This document shows positions 30,494-37,806 of a stretch of 39,054 nt of DNA, piece by piece (position 1 is the stretch's first letter; each line of letters begins with the position of its first letter). The translations under genes and the position numbers were made by a program. This DNA comes from JAFGJQ01 sp964586145 (GTDB taxonomy: Bacteria > Planctomycetota > Phycisphaerae > UBA1845). The DNA is taken from positions 1-39,054 of the forward strand of contig CAZPHH010000045.1 in assembly GCA_964586145.1 (NCBI GenBank), given 5' to 3'. Under the pieces are notes generated by a model. The model searched no databases, had not been told where the DNA came from, and saw only the letters and a program-made list of their open reading frames with translations.

Positions 30494-32296
30494 ATGAGTA
30501 CCGACTCCTCACAACCCGCTCTTTTTGAGATTTCCTGGGAGACGTGCCGCAAGATTGGGGGGATCTACACGGTCTTGCGGTCCAAGGCGCCCCTTGCCGT
30601 CCAGGCCTGGGGCGATCGGTACACGCTGATCGGGCCGTACGTGCATGAGACGGCCAGCGTGGAGTACGAGCCTCTGGAGCCGGGCGAGCTGCTCAAGCCG
30701 GTGCTGGCCACGCTGCGGCAGGAGGGCATCCAGGCCCATTTCGGGCGGTGGCTGATCACGGGCAATCCGCGGGTCGTTCTGTTGGACGTCGGCCATGCGT
30801 ACTTCAACCTCGACAACTGGAAGCGATGGTTCTGGGAATCGTGCCGGTTGTCCTCGCCCGGCGGCGACCCGGAGACGAACGACGCGGTGGTGTTCGGCGC
30901 CATGGTCTGTCGCTTCTTTCAGGAGTTCGTCCGTTGCCACGAAGGCCGGCATCGGGCCATCGCGCACTTCCACGAGTGGATGGCCTCCATGGCCATTCCA
31001 CTGATCCGCCACCACAATCTGCCGGTGGCGACGCTGTTCACGACCCATGCCACGCTGTTGGGACGGTACATCTGCGCCACGGACGGGGATTTTTACCGCC
31101 GGCTGCCCTGGATGAACCCGGATGCGGAGGCCGGACGGCTGAACGTGCACCATCGCCACTCCATCGAGCGGGCGGCGGCCCACGGATCGCACGTGTTCAC
31201 GACCGTTTCGGAAGTGACGTCCCGCGAGGCGGAGCACCTCCTGGGCCGCCGGCCGGAGGTGGTGCTGCCGAACGGTCTTCGCGTGGAGCGGTTCGAGGCG
31301 CTGCACCAGTTCCAGACGCTGCACGCGGAGTACAAGGAGAGGATTCACGAGTTCGTGCGCGGGCATTTCTTCGGGTCGTACTCGTTTGACCTGGACAAGA
31401 CGCTCTACACGTTTGTGGCCGGCCGCTATGAGTACCGCAACAAGGGCATCGACCTGTTCATCGAGGCGCTGGCCCGGCTCAACGGCATCCTGCGGCAGGA
31501 GGGCAGCGACGCGACGGTCGTGGCGTTCCTGGTGGTGCCGGCGGCGACGCACAGCATGAACGTGGACGTGCTGAAGAACCGCTTCATGATCGAGGAGCTG
31601 CGCAAGGCCTGCAATCAGATCACCCAGCGGGTGGGCGAACGGATCGTGCGGGCGGTGGCCGGCGGACGGCTGCCCGACACGGACACGCTGATCAACGACG
31701 CGGAAATCGTTCGTCTCAAGCGGATGATCTATTCACGCCGTCGAACAGTCCCCCCGGCCGTCGTGACGCACAACATGGTGGACGATGCCCACGACCCCAT
31801 CCTGAACCACCTCCGGCATCGAGGGCTCTTCAACACGGCGCAGGACCGGGTGAAGGTGGTGTATCACCCGGAATTCATCGTCTCCACCAATCCGCTGTTC
31901 GGAATCGACTACGAGGAGTTCGTGCGGGGCTGCCACCTCGGCGTGTTTCCGTCGTATTACGAGCCCTGGGGGTACACCCCGGCCGAGTGTACGGTGATGG
32001 GCGTGCCCTCGGTCTGCTCCAACCTGTCCGGCTTCGGCGCGTACGTGCAGGCCCACGTGGAGAACCACGAACACAAGGGGCTTTTCGTCGTGAATCGGCG
32101 TGACGTCAGCACGGACGAGTCCGTCGGCCAGCTCGCCCGCATTCTGCACGACTTCACCCGCCTCAGTCGTCGGGAGCGGATTGCTCTGCGGAATCACACC
32201 GAACGCTTGTCCGGGCTGTTCGACTGGACGAGCTTGTACTCGTACTACAAGCAGGCCCACGAGCTCGCCCTGTCGCGTGCCTTTGCGTCCTGTTAA
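30494..32296 (+). CDS. Glycogen synthase, eukaryotic-type (GT3 family)
   Basis: A 600-residue enzyme that extends alpha-1,4-glucan from a nucleotide-activated glucose. The beginning LFEISWETCRKIGGIYTVL is the classic GYS/GT3 N-terminus, different from bacterial GlgA (GT5). Also present are HFHEWMASMAIPLI, TTHATLLGRYIC, VLPNGLRVERF and AGRYEYRNKGIDLFIEAL. The C-terminal half has SYYEPWGYTPAE, which holds the E-x7-E pair of retaining GT-B enzymes. GT3 enzymes are normal in animals and fungi but are also found in Planctomycetota and Bacteroidota. I prefer ATG 30494 because homology begins just after it and a promoter fits it; 30467 is an alternative. No branching enzyme or phosphorylase gene lies nearby. 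Confidence 0.94.
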   Translation: MSTDSSQPALFEISWETCRKIGGIYTVLRSKAPLAVQAWGDRYTLIGPYVHETASVEYEPLEPGELLKPVLATLRQEGIQAHFGRWLITGNPRVVLLDVGHAYFNLDNWKRWFWESCRLSSPGGDPETNDAVVFGAMVCRFFQEFVRCHEGRHRAIAHFHEWMASMAIPLIRHHNLPVATLFTTHATLLGRYICATDGDFYRRLPWMNPDAEAGRLNVHHRHSIERAAAHGSHVFTTVSEVTSREAEHLLGRRPEVVLPNGLRVERFEALHQFQTLHAEYKERIHEFVRGHFFGSYSFDLDKTLYTFVAGRYEYRNKGIDLFIEALARLNGILRQEGSDATVVAFLVVPAATHSMNVDVLKNRFMIEELRKACNQITQRVGERIVRAVAGGRLPDTDTLINDAEIVRLKRMIYSRRRTVPPAVVTHNMVDDAHDPILNHLRHRGLFNTAQDRVKVVYHPEFIVSTNPLFGIDYEEFVRGCHLGVFPSYYEPWGYTPAECTVMGVPSVCSNLSGFGAYVQAHVENHEHKGLFVVNRRDVSTDESVGQLARILHDFTRLSRRERIALRNHTERLSGLFDWTSLYSYYKQAHELALSRAFASC

Positions 32297-32299
32297 AAT

Positions 32300-32621
32300 G
32301 GGAAAGAGGGGCTGTGGGGGTTCTCGATAAGGGAGCAAAGCGTGTACCATCCTTTCCCTTTGTACAGCAAAGTTTTACGGCAAATACCCTATTGCGAACT
32401 GGGCAAGAACGGCCGATAATTCTAGGTGTAAGGTTTTGGCCCCACCGGCTAACGGAATACTGTAGCTTACGGATGGGGCCGGATGGATTTGGGCGGGACA
32501 GGAGGGCCACAAACGCCGGGCCGGCGATCCCTGACACACAATACACGCTACGAAGCGAATGACGCTTCTTTCCCCTCCGGAAAGCACCGGATGCCCCCGT
32601 GGCGTTTGGTGCTTTCTTTTT
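32300..32621 (+). ncRNA. Candidate structured RNA region ending in a terminator
   Basis: About 320 bp without a credible gene, poorer in GC than its surroundings. Stems seen: GGGAAAG (32300-32306) with CTTTCCC (32352-32358); TGTAC (32343-32347) with GTACA (32362-32366), whose loop contains 32352-32358, so the two could form a pseudoknot or act as alternatives; GGCCCCA (32438-32444) with TGGGGCC (32474-32480), extended inward by CCG/CGG and TAA/TTA; and GAAGCG (32552-32557) with CGCTTC (32563-32568). A strong terminator ends the region. It starts just after the glycogen synthase stop codon, so it may be a 3' UTR, a separate small RNA or a dispersed element. It matches no RNA family I recognise. 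Confidence 0.35.
32580..32621 (+). terminator. Strong rho-independent terminator
   Basis: GAAAGCACC (32580-32588) pairs perfectly with GGTGCTTTC (32608-32616). An inner ATGCC/GGCGT stem (one G-T pair) extends it, and TTTTT follows at 32617-32621. It is plus-strand only, as the other side has no T-run. It lies 284 bp past the glycogen synthase stop and upstream of the next promoter. Confidence 0.85.
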
Positions 32622-32691
32622 GGGTCCGGCTTGAGGAGGGCCGCATGTCCGTCCGTACGTGCGGTCCGGTCGCGCGTGTCCGCCCACCCGT

Positions 32692-32719
32692 TTGAACCGA
32701 TCGACACACCGACTACACT
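32692..32719 (+). promoter_or_regulatory. Predicted promoter for the ABC transporter operon
   Basis: TTGAAC (32692-32697) and TACACT (32714-32719) are separated by 16 bp. The pair is downstream of the terminator at 32580-32621, so the operon at 32792 appears to be transcribed separately from the region before it. Confidence 0.5.
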
Positions 32720-32791
32720 GAGGCCCGCGTGTTTTGGGCGTCGCCGGCGAACCGCGGACGACGGCCCGGACCCATAGGAGGACGCGAACCC

Positions 32792-33988
32792 GTGCTGCTG
32801 CCGTTGGCGAACCTGATGCACCACAAGCTGCGAACCGCACTCTGCGCTGCGGCCGTCGGGATCGGCGTGGGCATGATGGTGGTGCAGCTCAGCCTCTCGC
32901 ACGGCACGCTGAACGAGGTGGCCGGCCGCATGGAGAGCGTGGACGCGGAGCTGATTGTGCTGCCCCGCCACGCCAACGTCATCTTCCAGGGCGGGGCCAT
33001 CTTTCCGGACACGTACGTGGATCTCATCGAATCCGCCGAACTGGACGGCGGGCCGGCGGTGACCCGGGCGGTGCCGGTGTTTCTGGACACCATCCGCTTG
33101 GGCGGGCAGCAGCAGCGGCTGTTCGGGATTGACCCGGACGACATGCCGGGGTTTCTGGGCAGTCGGCGTCTGGAGGCGGGGGAGGTGTTCCCCGGCGGCC
33201 GGGCTTTCAAGGAATGCCTGGAGGCGCTGCGCGGCGACCAGCGCCGGTATGATCCGGAACGGGTCACGCCCGAGGCGCTGTCGGGGGGTTGCGAGTTGAT
33301 GATCGACAGTCGACTGGCCCGGGTGGGGGGCTACCGGGTCGGCGACGAGACCGACATCTTCGGCCACCGGTTTCGGATCGTGGGCATCGTGGAGGCCGGC
33401 GTGGCCGGGCGCGTGTTCGCCCCCATTCAGACCATCCGGCACATTCTCAACGGGGGGGTGCCGTGGTCGAGCATGTTCTTCGTGAAGCTGCGCGATCCCG
33501 AGCAGGCGGAGGCGATGGCGGACCTGCTGTCCGGCAGGCTCAACGCGACGGTGGAACTCAAGACGCAGTACGGGGCCCTGTTGCGAGAGAGTTTTGCGCA
33601 GATGTACACGTACATCAACCTGGCCAGTGGCGTGGCCCTGGCCGTGTGCTTTCTGTTCATCATGCTGACCATGTACACGCTGATCCTGGAGCGGACCCGG
33701 GAGATCGGCGTTCTGCGCTCGCTGGGGGCCACGCGGCGATACGTGCTGCACACGGTGCTCTGCGAGTCGATGCTGATCTGCGCGTTGGGCACGGCGTTCG
33801 GCATTGCCCTGGCCTACGGCGTACGGGCCGTCGTGACGGTCGCCATGCCGCTGTCCACGGTGGACATCCAGGCTCGGTTTCTGATGCTGGCGGTGGGGGT
33901 GGGACTGGTCGGGGGTGCGGCCAGCGCGTTGTATCCGGGCTACCGAGCCGCCCGGCTGGACCCGGCTACGGCCCTGTCGTACGAATAG
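32792..33988 (+). CDS. FtsX-family ABC permease (MacB/LolC/DevC-like)
   Basis: The protein is 398 residues from GTG 32792, chosen because AGGAGG (32776-32781) sits 10 bp upstream; an ATG at 32729 would add 21 unlikely residues. An N-terminal membrane segment (LRTALCAAAVGIGVGMMVVQL) is followed by a MacB-type periplasmic core (about 45-270: DAELIVLPRHANVIFQGG, RLFGIDPDDMPGF, VVDxx-like metal-free loops). The C-terminal FtsX domain has three membrane segments and the cytoplasmic loop LERTREIGVLRSLGATRRYVL, typical of the family. With the ATPase 33 bp downstream it would form a mechanotransmission-type transporter for lipoproteins, peptides or other envelope cargo; the cargo is unknown. Confidence 0.9.
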   Translation: MLLPLANLMHHKLRTALCAAAVGIGVGMMVVQLSLSHGTLNEVAGRMESVDAELIVLPRHANVIFQGGAIFPDTYVDLIESAELDGGPAVTRAVPVFLDTIRLGGQQQRLFGIDPDDMPGFLGSRRLEAGEVFPGGRAFKECLEALRGDQRRYDPERVTPEALSGGCELMIDSRLARVGGYRVGDETDIFGHRFRIVGIVEAGVAGRVFAPIQTIRHILNGGVPWSSMFFVKLRDPEQAEAMADLLSGRLNATVELKTQYGALLRESFAQMYTYINLASGVALAVCFLFIMLTMYTLILERTREIGVLRSLGATRRYVLHTVLCESMLICALGTAFGIALAYGVRAVVTVAMPLSTVDIQARFLMLAVGVGLVGGAASALYPGYRAARLDPATALSYE

Positions 33989-34021
33989 GCCCGGGGGGGA
34001 TGGCGTTCCACGGAGAGTTCC

Positions 34022-34699
34022 TTGTCCCGGTCGATGGTAACAGCCCGGAGCATCTGCAAGTCCTATCGCGACGGAGATCGGGATGCGCCCGTGCTGCGCG
34101 GGGTTGACCTGGACATCCGCGCGGGGGAGTTCGTGGCGGTCATGGGGCCGTCCGGCTGCGGCAAGACCACGCTGCTCAACGTGCTCGGCCTGATGACGCC
34201 GCCCACGGCGGCGGAAGGACTGCGGATCGACGGGGTGGACTGTCTGGGTCTGGGCGAACAGGGTCGGACGCGCATCCGCCGCGACAAGATCGGGTTCGTC
34301 TTTCAGCGATTCAACCTGCTCCGCACCCTGTCGGCCCGGGCCAACATTGAACTGGCCCTGCGCCTGCGCGGCGGCCCTCCCGACGGCCAGGCGACCCAGG
34401 CCCTGCGTGACGTCGGTCTGCTGGACTGCGCGCACCGAAAGCCCGGGCATTTGTCCATCGGCGAGCAGCAGCGCGTGGCCATTGCCCGGGCGGTGGCCTG
34501 CCGGCCGGCCCTTCTTCTGGCCGACGAGCCGACGGGCAATCTCGATTCCGCCAATGCCGAAGCCGTGATTCGCCTGTTCCGACGATTCCACGAATCCAAC
34601 GGCCTGACCATCATCATGATCACGCACGATGCGGACTGTGCGGCCGCGGCGGACCGCCTGCTGCACATGAAAGACGGCATCCTGGAACCTGCCCGGTGA
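34022..34699 (+). CDS. ABC transporter ATPase (MacB/LolD-like)
   Basis: A 225-residue nucleotide-binding protein: Walker A GPSGCGKTT, Q-loop VFQRFNLL, signature LSIGEQQRVAIARA (the S-G-G-Q of most transporters reads S-I-G-E-Q here), Walker B LLLADEPTGNLD and the H-switch ITHD. It energises the permease encoded just upstream. The first possible start is TTG 34022, with GGAGAG (34012-34017) close by; ATG 34034 is an alternative, but its spacing to that sequence is long. Its stop codon overlaps the next gene's GTG start by 4 bp (GTGA, 34696-34699), so translation is coupled. Confidence 0.92.
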   Translation: MSRSMVTARSICKSYRDGDRDAPVLRGVDLDIRAGEFVAVMGPSGCGKTTLLNVLGLMTPPTAAEGLRIDGVDCLGLGEQGRTRIRRDKIGFVFQRFNLLRTLSARANIELALRLRGGPPDGQATQALRDVGLLDCAHRKPGHLSIGEQQRVAIARAVACRPALLLADEPTGNLDSANAEAVIRLFRRFHESNGLTIIMITHDADCAAAADRLLHMKDGILEPAR

Positions 34700-35451
34700 G
34701 CGTTTCCACCATGTGGCCGTGGCTTGCCCGAATCCTGGCGCCTTCCGCGGAATCCGCGGGTGACCGGAAGAACCTGCGGGTATGGTTTGTGGTCTACCTG
34801 GCCTGGCTGCTGCTGCTGGCCGGCATCAGCCGCTCCGCGATCGGCCGGGCGGAAGCCGGATCCGACGGCCACCTGGGCCTCTGGCTTCTCGCGCTGGGGG
34901 TGTTCTACCTGTCGCTGTGTTGCCTGTTCTTTCCGTTGCCGACGGCGTGGATGGTTTTTCTGCTGGCCAGCAACGACGTGGGGCTGGTCGATTCCGTGCC
35001 GGTGCGCGTGCTCGTGGTGGCCAGTACCTGTGCCCTGGCGACGGCCATGGCCAATCTCAACGAGTACCACATCCTGACGTTCCTGCTGCGATACGGTCCG
35101 GTGGGGCGGGTCCGACAGACCCACGTGTATGACATCGCGGCGCGCTGGTTCAACGTATCGCCGTTCTGGACCATCACGGCGTTCAGTTTCATCCCGATTC
35201 CGGTGGATGTGGTCCGCGTGCTGGCCGTGGCGGCTCGGTATAATCGGTTCCGGTTCGCGTCGGCGTATTTCGTGGGCCGTCTGTTCCGATACGGGCTTTT
35301 TGCGTGGTCCTCGGCCGCGCTGAACCTCAGTCCGGTGCAGATCGCTGCCATCCAGGCCGTGTTCGTTCTGTTGGCCGGATTGAAGGTTGCCCACGGCGCG
35401 TGGAAGCGGCGGCGGGCGGCGCGGGCCGTGTTGGAAAAGTCTTCCGGATGA
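34696..35451 (+). CDS. VTT/DedA-like membrane protein
   Basis: A 251-residue membrane protein beginning at GTG 34696, which overlaps the ATPase stop codon. About six hydrophobic segments are seen. The central part, SPFWTITAFSFIPIPVDVVRVLAV, followed by RYNRFRFASAYFVGRLFRYGLF, resembles the VTT (SNARE-associated Golgi) domain of DedA, YqaA and TMEM41B-type proteins, with its re-entrant Pro-containing loop and G-R motif. Such proteins act in membrane homeostasis and several move phospholipids between leaflets. Translational coupling to a LolC/LolD-like transporter suggests a joint role in envelope biogenesis. The domain call is by pattern and should be taken as probable. Confidence 0.72.
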   Translation: MSVSTMWPWLARILAPSAESAGDRKNLRVWFVVYLAWLLLLAGISRSAIGRAEAGSDGHLGLWLLALGVFYLSLCCLFFPLPTAWMVFLLASNDVGLVDSVPVRVLVVASTCALATAMANLNEYHILTFLLRYGPVGRVRQTHVYDIAARWFNVSPFWTITAFSFIPIPVDVVRVLAVAARYNRFRFASAYFVGRLFRYGLFAWSSAALNLSPVQIAAIQAVFVLLAGLKVAHGAWKRRRAARAVLEKSSG

Positions 35452-35489
35452 TCGGCCGCCCACCGGACGGGCGCAAGCCGCTGTTCGGC

Positions 35490-35518
35490 TTGCCCGCCCA
35501 GGCGAAACGCCCTAGCAT
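35490..35518 (+). promoter_or_regulatory. Predicted promoter for the LolA-like gene
   Basis: TTGCCC (35490-35495) and TAGCAT (35513-35518) are separated by 17 bp. The -35 hexamer is the same as that proposed for clpS and for the gene at 22840. Confidence 0.35.
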
Positions 35519-35590
35519 GACGGCGCGTCGTACCGAAGCGGGGGGACGTTGGCCCGCAGCGATGCCGTGCCCGCCCCGGGGAGGCTGCCC

Positions 35591-36460
35591 ATGCTCTTCT
35601 GGCTGATGGTTCTGTGTCTGACCGGCGAACCCCCGGTGGCCCCGCCGGCCGATTCGGCCCCCGCGATCGCCCCGGCGTCCCAGCCGGCGGCGACGGAACC
35701 GGCGGCCGTCTCCACGCCGGAGAACGAGGCCCGGATCCGCACGATTCTGGAGGCGATGGAAGCCCGCGGCGACAGCGTGCAAAACCTCAAGTGCCGCGTC
35801 GAGTACACGGTCGAAGACCTGATCGGCCTGTCCGATTTCACGAAGTTCGGCGAAATCCGCTACCGCCGGGAAAAACCGAACCCCACGTTCTTCATCCTGT
35901 TCGAGAGGATGCACGAAGGCGGCATCGTCGTCCGCAAGAAGGAGTGGTACCTGTTCCGCGACCGCTGGCTCTACGAGGCCAAGGAGGCCAGTCAGACCGT
36001 CATCGAGCGAGAGGTCGTCCGCGAAGGCGAGACCATCGACCTGTTCAGCCTGGAGAAGACGCCATTCCCCGTCCCGTTCGGGCAGCGCAAGGACGAAATC
36101 CTGCGGCATTTCCAGGTCACGCTGAGCGCGGCGGCGGAGGAGGATCCCGCAAACACGGACCACCTGGTCTGCATCCCGCGGACCGGCAGCAAGCTGGCCG
36201 AGCAGTACACGCGGCTGGAGTTCTTCGTCGACCGCACCTTGCACCTGCCCGTGAAGATCGTGGCGTACGAGGCGGACCCCGGCAATCGGAGCGGTCCGCC
36301 GGCCAAGATCATGCGGGCGGTCTTCCCCGACCTGACAAAGCAGAGCATCAACACGACCGACGTGGAGAAGGCGTTCCGGCTCCCGCCGGACACGGAAAAG
36401 TTCAACCGAATCAAGGAACCCCTGCCGGAGCCGGTGGCGCCCGCCCCGGTACGCAACTGA
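35591..36460 (+). CDS. LolA-like exported protein
   Basis: The protein is 289 residues from ATG 35591, with GGGGAGG (35578-35584) 6 bp upstream; a TTG at 35549 would add 14 residues. A short hydrophobic N-terminus (LFWLMVLCLTG) and a Pro/Ala-rich linker precede a single beta-rich domain. The order of that domain is VQNLKCRVEYTVED, GEIRYRREKPNPTFFILFE, KEWYLFRDRWLYEAK, VVREGETIDLFSLE, LVCIPR and a final LEFFVDRTLHLPVKIVA. This follows the LolA/LolB fold seen in many Planctomycetota outer-membrane lipoprotein carrier-like proteins. Being just downstream of a LolC/LolD-like pair is suggestive, but LolA-fold proteins have many roles. A second cargo-binding function is an inference. Confidence 0.68.
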   Translation: MLFWLMVLCLTGEPPVAPPADSAPAIAPASQPAATEPAAVSTPENEARIRTILEAMEARGDSVQNLKCRVEYTVEDLIGLSDFTKFGEIRYRREKPNPTFFILFERMHEGGIVVRKKEWYLFRDRWLYEAKEASQTVIEREVVREGETIDLFSLEKTPFPVPFGQRKDEILRHFQVTLSAAAEEDPANTDHLVCIPRTGSKLAEQYTRLEFFVDRTLHLPVKIVAYEADPGNRSGPPAKIMRAVFPDLTKQSINTTDVEKAFRLPPDTEKFNRIKEPLPEPVAPAPVRN

Positions 36461-36500
36461 CCGGCAGGCGGAGGATGGAAGCGCGACAAGAGGAAACCGT

Positions 36501-37631
36501 ATGCCCCGGACCATGCCCGCCATCCGCAAGAAGCGTGCGGAAAAGGGACTCGTCATCGAAGACATTCCGATCCCCGAGATCGAACCCGACGAAGTGCTCA
36601 TCCAGGTGGAGGCGGCCAGCATCTGCGGCACCGACCTGCACATCTGGTCGTGGGATGAATGGTCGCGGCACCGCATCAAGCCGCCGCTGACCATCGGGCA
36701 CGAGTTTGCCGGCACCATCGTCGAAGTGGGCGCCAAGGTGGAACACGCCCGGGTCGGCGATTTCGTCTCGGCTGAGTCGCACGTGACCTGCGGGATGTGC
36801 CGCCAGTGCCGCATCGGCCAGCGCCACCTGTGCCCCCACACCCGCATTCTGGGAGTGGACCGCGAAGGGGCGTTCGCCGGCTACCTCGCCATCCCCGAAC
36901 AGGTGGTCTGGACCAACGACCGGGCAAAGCTCTCCCCGGAAATCGCCTCCATCCAGGAGCCGTTCGGCAACGCCGTGTTCGCCACGCTCAGCAACGACCT
37001 GGCGGGCCAGTCGGTGGCGGTCCTCGGCTGCGGGCCGATCGGCTGCTTCAGCGTGGGCATCGCGAAGGCCTCGGGGGCCTCCGTGGTGTTCGCCACGGAC
37101 GTCAACGAGTTCCGGCTGGACCTGGCCCGCAAGATGGGCGCGGATACCGCCTTCAACCCGATCGAGCTGCCTGGCAAGGACGTGGTCCGCGCCCTCGTCG
37201 AGGCCAACGGCAACCTCGGCATCGACATCATCCTCGAAATGAGCGGAGCGCCCGCCTCCATCACCGCCGCGTTCCAGGCCGTCCGCAACGGCGGAACGGT
37301 GGTGTTGTTCGGCATCCCCTCCAAGAAGGTGGAGCTGGACGTGGCCGAAAACATGATCTTCAAAAACCTGACCGTGCTGGCGGTCAATGGCCGGAAGATT
37401 TTTGATACGTGGTACAAGACCCAGTGGCTCCTTTCCTCCGGCGTGGTCGACGTCCGACCGCTCATCACCCGGACCCTGCGCTTTGAGGAGGTCAACTCGG
37501 CCATGGAGCTGCTCGCCGCCGGCCGGGCGTGCAAAATCGTGCTCAAGCCGGACCAGCCGGCCCCGCTGCCCGTGCGAGAGGATTCGGCGGATCACGATCC
37601 GGACATCACCGGCCGGGTCACGCACCCGTGA
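36501..37631 (+). CDS. tdh: L-threonine 3-dehydrogenase
   Basis: A 376-residue zinc-dependent MDR enzyme that oxidises threonine to 2-amino-3-ketobutyrate with NAD. Catalytic zinc ligands are Cys42 (ICGTDLHIW) and His67/Glu68 (GHEFAG). Structural zinc cysteines are 97, 100, 103 and 111. The cofactor motif is LGCGPIGCFSVG. EPFGNAVFA and IFDTWYKTQWLL are characteristic of Tdh and not of other alcohol dehydrogenases. The C-terminus has an extra acidic tail of about 25 residues (EDSADHDPDITGRVTHP). ATG 36501 has AAGAGGA just upstream. The product is unstable and is taken by Kbl, encoded downstream, so the pair degrades threonine to glycine and acetyl-CoA. Confidence 0.95.
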   Translation: MPRTMPAIRKKRAEKGLVIEDIPIPEIEPDEVLIQVEAASICGTDLHIWSWDEWSRHRIKPPLTIGHEFAGTIVEVGAKVEHARVGDFVSAESHVTCGMCRQCRIGQRHLCPHTRILGVDREGAFAGYLAIPEQVVWTNDRAKLSPEIASIQEPFGNAVFATLSNDLAGQSVAVLGCGPIGCFSVGIAKASGASVVFATDVNEFRLDLARKMGADTAFNPIELPGKDVVRALVEANGNLGIDIILEMSGAPASITAAFQAVRNGGTVVLFGIPSKKVELDVAENMIFKNLTVLAVNGRKIFDTWYKTQWLLSSGVVDVRPLITRTLRFEEVNSAMELLAAGRACKIVLKPDQPAPLPVREDSADHDPDITGRVTHP

Positions 37632-37645
37632 ATGGACTGTGGGCT

Positions 37646-37669
37646 GTAGGGTCCGCCGTGCGGACCAAT
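37646..37669 (+). repeat. Dispersed palindromic repeat, family B, copy 2
   Basis: The 24 bases are the exact reverse complement of 17352-17375. The core is GGTCCGC, CGT, GCGGACC. It is the 5' edge of the 92-bp duplication unit. Confidence 0.85.
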
Positions 37670-37714
37670 TCCGGGGAATCGAACGGTCGCGGCCGGCCCG
37701 CAGGAGGTTGATTG

Positions 37715-37741
37715 ATGTTCGGGCGAATGAAGCAGGCGTAG
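37715..37741 (+). other. 8-codon decoy frame left by the duplication (MFGRMKQA)
   Basis: ATG 37715 has the same ribosome-binding site as the real kbl start and is followed by seven codons and TAG (37739-37741). The stop arises because the next copy begins with GTAGGG. If ribosomes start here they would release 65 bp before the true start at 37807. It could act as a short upstream frame that affects kbl expression, or be neutral debris. Confidence 0.75.
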
Positions 37742-37761
37742 GGTCCGCCATGCGGACCAAT
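37738..37761 (+). repeat. Dispersed palindromic repeat, family B, copy 3
   Basis: Same 24-bp element with one change, in the loop (CAT in place of CGT), leaving the 7-bp stem intact. Confidence 0.85.
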
Positions 37762-37806
37762 TCCGGTGAATCGAGAGAACGCGGCCGGCTTGCAGGAGGT
37801 TGATTG

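Noticed and set aside
32412..32419. GCCGATAA, the -10 element of a sigma-28 promoter
   Set aside because: No TAAA-type -35 element stands at the required distance.
32314..32562. 82-codon frame in the structured region
   Set aside because: No Shine-Dalgarno sequence, codon use unlike neighbours and several stems lie within it. It cannot be excluded as a small protein, but nothing supports it.
32375..34666. 763-codon minus-strand frame across the structured region and the ABC genes
   Set aside because: Antisense to clear permease and ATPase genes and passes through a terminator; composition is not protein-like.
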